Of a stretch of DNA of 64,000 nt, positions 59,519 to 64,000 are shown piece after piece (position 1 is the first letter of the stretch; each line of letters begins with the position of its first letter). Location: NCBI GenBank assembly GCA_037042915.1, contig CM073194.1:868001-932000 (forward strand), given 5' to 3'. The DNA is from Auricularia sp. M13. Lineage: Eukaryota > Basidiomycota > Agaricomycetes > Auriculariales > Auriculariaceae. The notes below the pieces were generated by a model. The model was not told the DNA's origin and did not search any database. It was given only the letters and a program-made list of their open reading frames with translations. A program made the translations under genes and the position numbers.

Positions 59519-61654
59519 GATCGACGGGCACGTACCTTAAGCAGTGTGTTCGGGAGCGGGTATCGAAATGCGCGAATGAGTCTGTCATCTAGTTGCTCTA
59601 CGCACAGCAGCTTATACAGCGGTCAAGCTGTTCCAAGGTGGCCCGGCCTTGAGAACTCAAATCATAATCCGTTCCTCGTAAGGGAGAAGTCGATGAGTAC
59701 TCGCGAGCCAGTGAGGATGGTGAGCTTGCCAGAACGAGCCACCCTCACTGCGAGCTAGCGCAACTATAAAGATGAACAGGAGCATGCGCACTTCAATCAA
59801 AATGAACCCCTGTTTCAAGGTAGACAGAATTCGAAGTGCAGGACCCGCGCCTGGCAAAATTTCAGTCTGCTGTAGCAGTGACTCAGAGCACCAAATGGTA
59901 CGACGAAAAATTTCCAGACACGCATCTTAAAACTGGCTTTTCTACAGTAACACAAGGAGCCGCGATCGTTGGGCGCTGGGCTACGGTCGAAGTGGCAGCA
60001 TTCTGAATTCATGGCAGCCATGATGAGCGTTCGGACAGAAGGTCCGTACTGTTTGGTTTTGTTGTTCCACCGTGGAACAACACTATTTTCGATTGCTGCG
60101 CGCCGACGGCCTGACTCAACTGTGTGCAACAAGAGCGCTAACTGCGACCTCCGGAAGCGCAGGCAATACATTATGCCCGCGTGGACCACTTGGCTGTGCG
60201 TGATACTGCTGTGGGGCTTTCGCGACTATTCAATCGCGTGTGGCTCGAATCGCACGGTGCCACGCGCGGACGGTCGCCGGAATGAAGTGCTCCTGGTCGG
60301 CGCAGAAACATCTAGCAGAGCTGCTATTCTGTCCAGAGGGGCGCAGCGAGATGGTTGCTGTGTCTTGTACTGGCAAAGAGGCGAGCGACGCTGGCTTACA
60401 GTATGTGCGTATGTTTCGGACGGCCAATGGATGTTGGATACTCCTCCCAGGCAACGCGTCGGCATGCTAAATTCGGCACTCACGCAGTCGTGCCACGACC
60501 ATGCTCGCATATATGGCAAGTATCTTGAGGAAGGTCTATCTGTTGCCGGTGCTGCACGGGTACACCTCCGATGGGCTTCCTAAGCTCAGGCTGGACAAAT
60601 CGATCTCACTGACTCGCGCTCGGGAGTCGGAATACTGGTCTTCTGATTATTCAGAATTCAGAATAGGGATGCCATCGCGATTTCATTCAAACCCGGAAAT
60701 TTGTTATTTTCTGGCCAAGCGAACGGCCAAGAGGCGGCACGATTGCTACCAAATGTCTGGACTGACAGCGCAAGTCCTTCTGCCACTCCATGTCTGCCAG
60801 TTTCATGGATCTGCTGAGGGGCATCATGCGTCGACGCTCTCGCTCTTGGTCTACTCAACGCCTTTCGTATTCTCCGAGTCATCCAATGCCACATGCGAGG
60901 CAGATTTGTACGCTCCTCAGGCGCCAAGCGTCGCGGCTAGCAACCACGCTGGTCGATCCTCCAAGTAGCAGAAAGATCGGAGTGCCAGGCCAACGAGCAC
61001 CGAAGTACCTAAAGCCGCGTGGTCGAGGACAGCGCGGGATCGTAAATCGCTGTGCACTTCTCCAGCACGTGTCAGAAGCCATATATGGTATATGATTACT
61101 ATATGGATCAGGGACAATTCATAAGACAGCCGTCATCAACACTCAGCAAGAAAATTCGTTGCATGGTGATTGGGGTGATGAAGGCGGAAGACGTCGAGAG
61201 ATTGAGCCGCTGGATGCGTAGCACACATATCTCCCTACAGGAGGGTGGGTTTGCTCTGAGAGACCTATTGTAGCCTCTAAGTGCTCTAGACTTTCCGAAA
61301 TCACCGCACTTGCTGTAACTGGTGTAAAAGCGTCAATCACGGATCAAGATCTTCGTTGTTGAACCTTTATTAGGAAATACCGGTCTCGTACCCTTCCTGA
61401 CCCGGGGCCGAAGATGTACCACCTGTCAAGTTTGCCCATTGTAGCTCCAAACTCGCGTAGAATCACGGCTATACCGAACCTTACAGTGAAATTATATGAT
61501 CTATTCGTTCACCATAAATTACCCAGAACTTGAATCCTGCTTAATCCTCGTCGCCTGACGAAGAGTGTGATCTATTTGTCGCCTTTTCTTGTTGATGACG
61601 TTCCGACTGATCCGACCACTGGACCTTGTCAGATCTCCCCCATGTCCTCAGAGC
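59519..61654. other. Intergenic, no gene supported
   Basis: A 204-codon frame (59969-60583) lacks recognisable motifs, compositional bias or splice context, so I do not call it. The rest has only short frames. Confidence 0.4.
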
Positions 61655-62439
61655 CTACAACCCGTTGGGGCCCCCACATATCTTGCCTACCATTCTATGG
61701 TCAGCTTGTGGCGCAGCCGCAGGACGTCGACGTACCATCTCGCGCTCCTTGAGACTGAATCCCAGCTTCTCGTAGAATGCTGCCAACGGACGCTTGGTGA
61801 GAAGGCCGAGACGCAAGTCAACGAGGAGCTGCGGTCTACGTACGGATGTTGTGTGTTGCGCAGCAGCCCGTGCTCTTGTAGCACCCTTGCGCGTCGCTGA
61901 TCGCGACGAGCGTCCGCACGATGGTGTGGCCCAGCCGACGGCCCTGCTGGGACTTGTCCACCGCGACGTCCTCGATATGACCCACCAATCCCATTCCGCG
62001 CACGAATTTGCGCTCGATGAAGAGCGCTCCTGCAGCCGGCCCCCGCGCCAGATGAGTTCGTTGTCCAGCTCATCGTCTCTGCACATCGTACGCACCTGTC
62101 GCGACTATGCGGTCCGAGTTCTTGTCGACGATGACGATTGTGAAGTACGTCCCTGGAAGCAAGCGCTGGTAATGGAACTGCCGTGCGTACGCCGCGGGTC
62201 CTATGTCAGGAGATGGTGAGAGGACAGAGAGCACGCGGAGGTGTCCCCGTCCATAATCCGTCAGCGCGAGCGGGCGTATCTGCGTCTCAGAGTCAGAAAA
62301 CTGAGAGCATTGTATAGGAAGCGACGCAATCGCCGTGGAGGCGTACGTGAAGGTCGGCAGGCAAGGATGAGCGAGCAGCCTGTGGGATGAGCGCGGGATC
62401 GAAGAGCAGCTCTAGTAGGTGATCGGGCGTTAACGGCAT
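61655..62439 (-). CDS. GNA1-like acetyltransferase, copy 5
   Basis: ATG at 62437-62439 starts MPLTPDHLLELLFDPALIPQ, then AARSSLPADLH. After an intron come IRPLALTDYGRGHLRVLSVL and GTYFTIVIVDKNSDRIVATG. A second intron leads to ALFIERKFVRGMGLVGHIED, VAVDKSQQGRRLGHTIVRTL and ISDAQGCYKSTGCCATHNI. A third leads to FYEKLGFSLKEREMVR. The block usually reading ILNCSKDN is replaced by TGCCATHN, so the pantetheine/substrate-binding strand is altered. The frame is otherwise continuous. It could be an active diverged paralogue or an early pseudogene. It lies 9 kb from the other copies and outside the duplicated block. Confidence 0.7.
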
Positions 62440-63213
62440 GGCTTGCTGCGGCTCGAAGGAGAGAACAGCGTCGAGCTGAATTTCGAAAGTGAGAATTCAC
62501 TGTCGCGATGCTTGAGCATTGAATAAATAATTCTGTCCTTGGGATCATGCGGCCGTCAGCGGGACCGTGCCGGCATGATCAAGATTCCACGAGGCTGCCA
62601 GCGCGCGCTGAGCGCTGAGCATTGAGATGCAACCCGTTGCGACATTTTTTGACAGCTGGAGACAAACACCGCCGTTCCAGCCGAGATGCTAGCAGGTCCG
62701 TCACAGATATTTCACCAGCAGAACCGCTTCAACGCGAGTATGAACGTCGAGATGTACTGTGTCCGCCAGGTGTTGTATATAGTCCATCGCGATATAAACC
62801 GGGCACTGCTGTCTCCCAGCAGGTGGCTGCGTCGGTCCCCTGCATCCCAAGCATACATATGCTGTGGCCTTAGTCAAGGTCCGTGGGAGGAAGAAGCACG
62901 CCAACCCATTCGTCAATCGCAGTTATGTGCTTACGAGAGCTTGAGGAAATGATATTAGCAAGTCAGAACTCAGGAGGTCCACACACTCACACAACCCACC
63001 GAAATTTGCACAGCATCAGGAGTCTAAATCAGGACGATGTTTTTGACATTTCAAGATGAGCTCACGGCTGCCTGCGGATGGACCATCCTGACCCGAGTGG
63101 TAATGATGTTTATTCGTGGTAATACGATGGTTGGACAGTTGCGCAGCAGACTCGTTTGATGATCCCAGAACACTCAAAGCTGGCCAACATTGGTAGTTCC
63201 AAAGGCACCTAGC
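62440..63213. other. Intergenic, no gene seen
   Basis: Short frames only. Confidence 0.4.
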
Positions 63214-64000
63214 CTATGGTTTATAGCCGTTCTCCCACTCAGCATAACACATGAACTCGTCGCTCGCCAGCAGTGCATCGATCTGCTCTCGCGGCAATCC
63301 GACTGCCACGTCAAGCCCACCAGCGCGTCGCGGGAGGACAATGGCGATGCCTGGTCTGAGTGACGCAGGGAACATGGCGTACTCGCCACGGAAACCTTCA
63401 ATGCCCCACTCAAGGCCTAATGTCCCTTGGTCGGTCCAGGACGTGACGAGGAACGGCCCTCCTGGCATACGGTGAGCTTCGTATACCCTCCGCAGATTTC
63501 TCACGGCTCCGAGGAAGTCTGAGAGAAGTTCGGCATCCACAGCGCGTACGGCGGCGCGGACGGCCGATGCGGCAGCCTGCAGGGTACCTGATGGTGACGG
63601 GGCCGATGCAGCGTAGACGGCGTTTCCGATGAAAGATTCGGGCAGCGGCGGGTTGAGACGCGAGCGGATGTTCGCGATGACACTCACGCGCCGGGTCGGA
63701 GCGATGTGGGTCCAGAGGAGAGCGACGAGGGCGTCGTGCGATGAAATCCACGCGCCGTTTACTGCACCGGGCGAAGAAGCGGCTTCCTTGAGTGCCTTGA
63801 GTTTCTCGTTGGGAAACCAGAACCGCGTCGTCACACTCTCGGGCCAAGATCCGGCAGGTGCAGTAGCCATGTACCCCGGGTGGCGCAGGATATTGCCAGT
63901 GGTCTCGATAGAAGCGTCGTTCTTTGGATATCGTGGGACCAAAGAGAGCTCAGGCAGCGCGTCCCCACGAGTTGCTGCAGCCCATGCAGCCCATACATGC
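63214..64000 (-). CDS. Transferase-family acyltransferase, 3' part (cut by window edge)
   Basis: The C-terminal ~260 residues of a BAHD/trichothecene-acetyltransferase-like enzyme, open to the window edge (AWAAATRGDALPELSLVPRY). Family blocks are TRFWFPNEKLKALKEAA, WISSHDALVALLWTHIAPTR, FIGNAVYAASAPSP, and SWTDQGTLGLEWGIEGF in place of the DFGWG region. PGIAIVLPRRAGGLDVAVGL and MCYAEWENGYKP follow, then TAG at 63214-63216. The HxxxD motif should lie beyond the edge. Related to, but clearly diverged from, the acyltransferase at 11008. Confidence 0.8.
   Translation of the reverse strand, partial: HVWAAWAAATRGDALPELSLVPRYPKNDASIETTGNILRHPGYMATAPAGSWPESVTTRFWFPNEKLKALKEAASSPGAVNGAWISSHDALVALLWTHIAPTRRVSVIANIRSRLNPPLPESFIGNAVYAASAPSPSGTLQAAASAVRAAVRAVDAELLSDFLGAVRNLRRVYEAHRMPGGPFLVTSWTDQGTLGLEWGIEGFRGEYAMFPASLRPGIAIVLPRRAGGLDVAVGLPREQIDALLASDEFMCYAEWENGYKP

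Noticed and set aside
59969-60583. 204-codon plus-strand frame
   Set aside because: No family resemblance and several scattered Cys/Arg without pattern. Could be chance.

Overview
The window is nuclear DNA of a wood- or litter-decay basidiomycete, most likely an Agaricomycete of the Polyporales type. The genes are dense, on both strands, and split by many introns of about 47-70 nt with GT..AG ends. The products are typical of that group: class II haem peroxidases, a sedolisin, a serine carboxypeptidase, a GH16 glucanase and a LysM protein. No bacterial operon structure, rRNA, tRNA or CRISPR array was found.

Layout: 1-1.4 kb is a non-autonomous element with terminal inverted repeats. 1.8-14.6 kb holds a hypothetical coiled-coil gene, a class II peroxidase (copy 1), an FMN-binding split-barrel protein, an acidic disordered protein, a GH16 enzyme, a BAHD-like acyltransferase and the exocytic v-SNARE synaptobrevin. 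16.8-25.3 kb holds a sedolisin protease, two short-chain dehydrogenases and a serine carboxypeptidase. 27.7-35.9 kb is rich in secreted products: a lytic-transglycosylase-like/LysM fusion, three small secreted proteins, and a protein that looks like an alpha-helical pore former. 37.0-38.4 kb is peroxidase copy 2, whose start codon is ATA. 40.3-55.1 kb is a duplicated accessory region. It has two copies plus one fragment of a polytopic membrane protein, four copies of a glucosamine-6-phosphate N-acetyltransferase-like (GNA1-like) gene, and a 2.9-kb inverted segmental duplication. 57.5-59.5 kb carries two equal-length copies of one 887-bp DNA element in opposite orientation, each with its own 7-bp target duplication. 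61.7-64 kb holds a fifth GNA1-like gene and the 3' part of a second acyltransferase.

Functionally the window combines extracellular nutrition (peroxidases, sedolisin plus carboxypeptidase, GH16), likely antagonism or recognition of bacteria (lytic/LysM fusion, pore-former-like protein) and secretion machinery (synaptobrevin). It has been reshaped by at least four families of inverted-repeat DNA elements and by segmental duplication. All splice models were built by eye from splice sites and family motifs. They have no transcript support.
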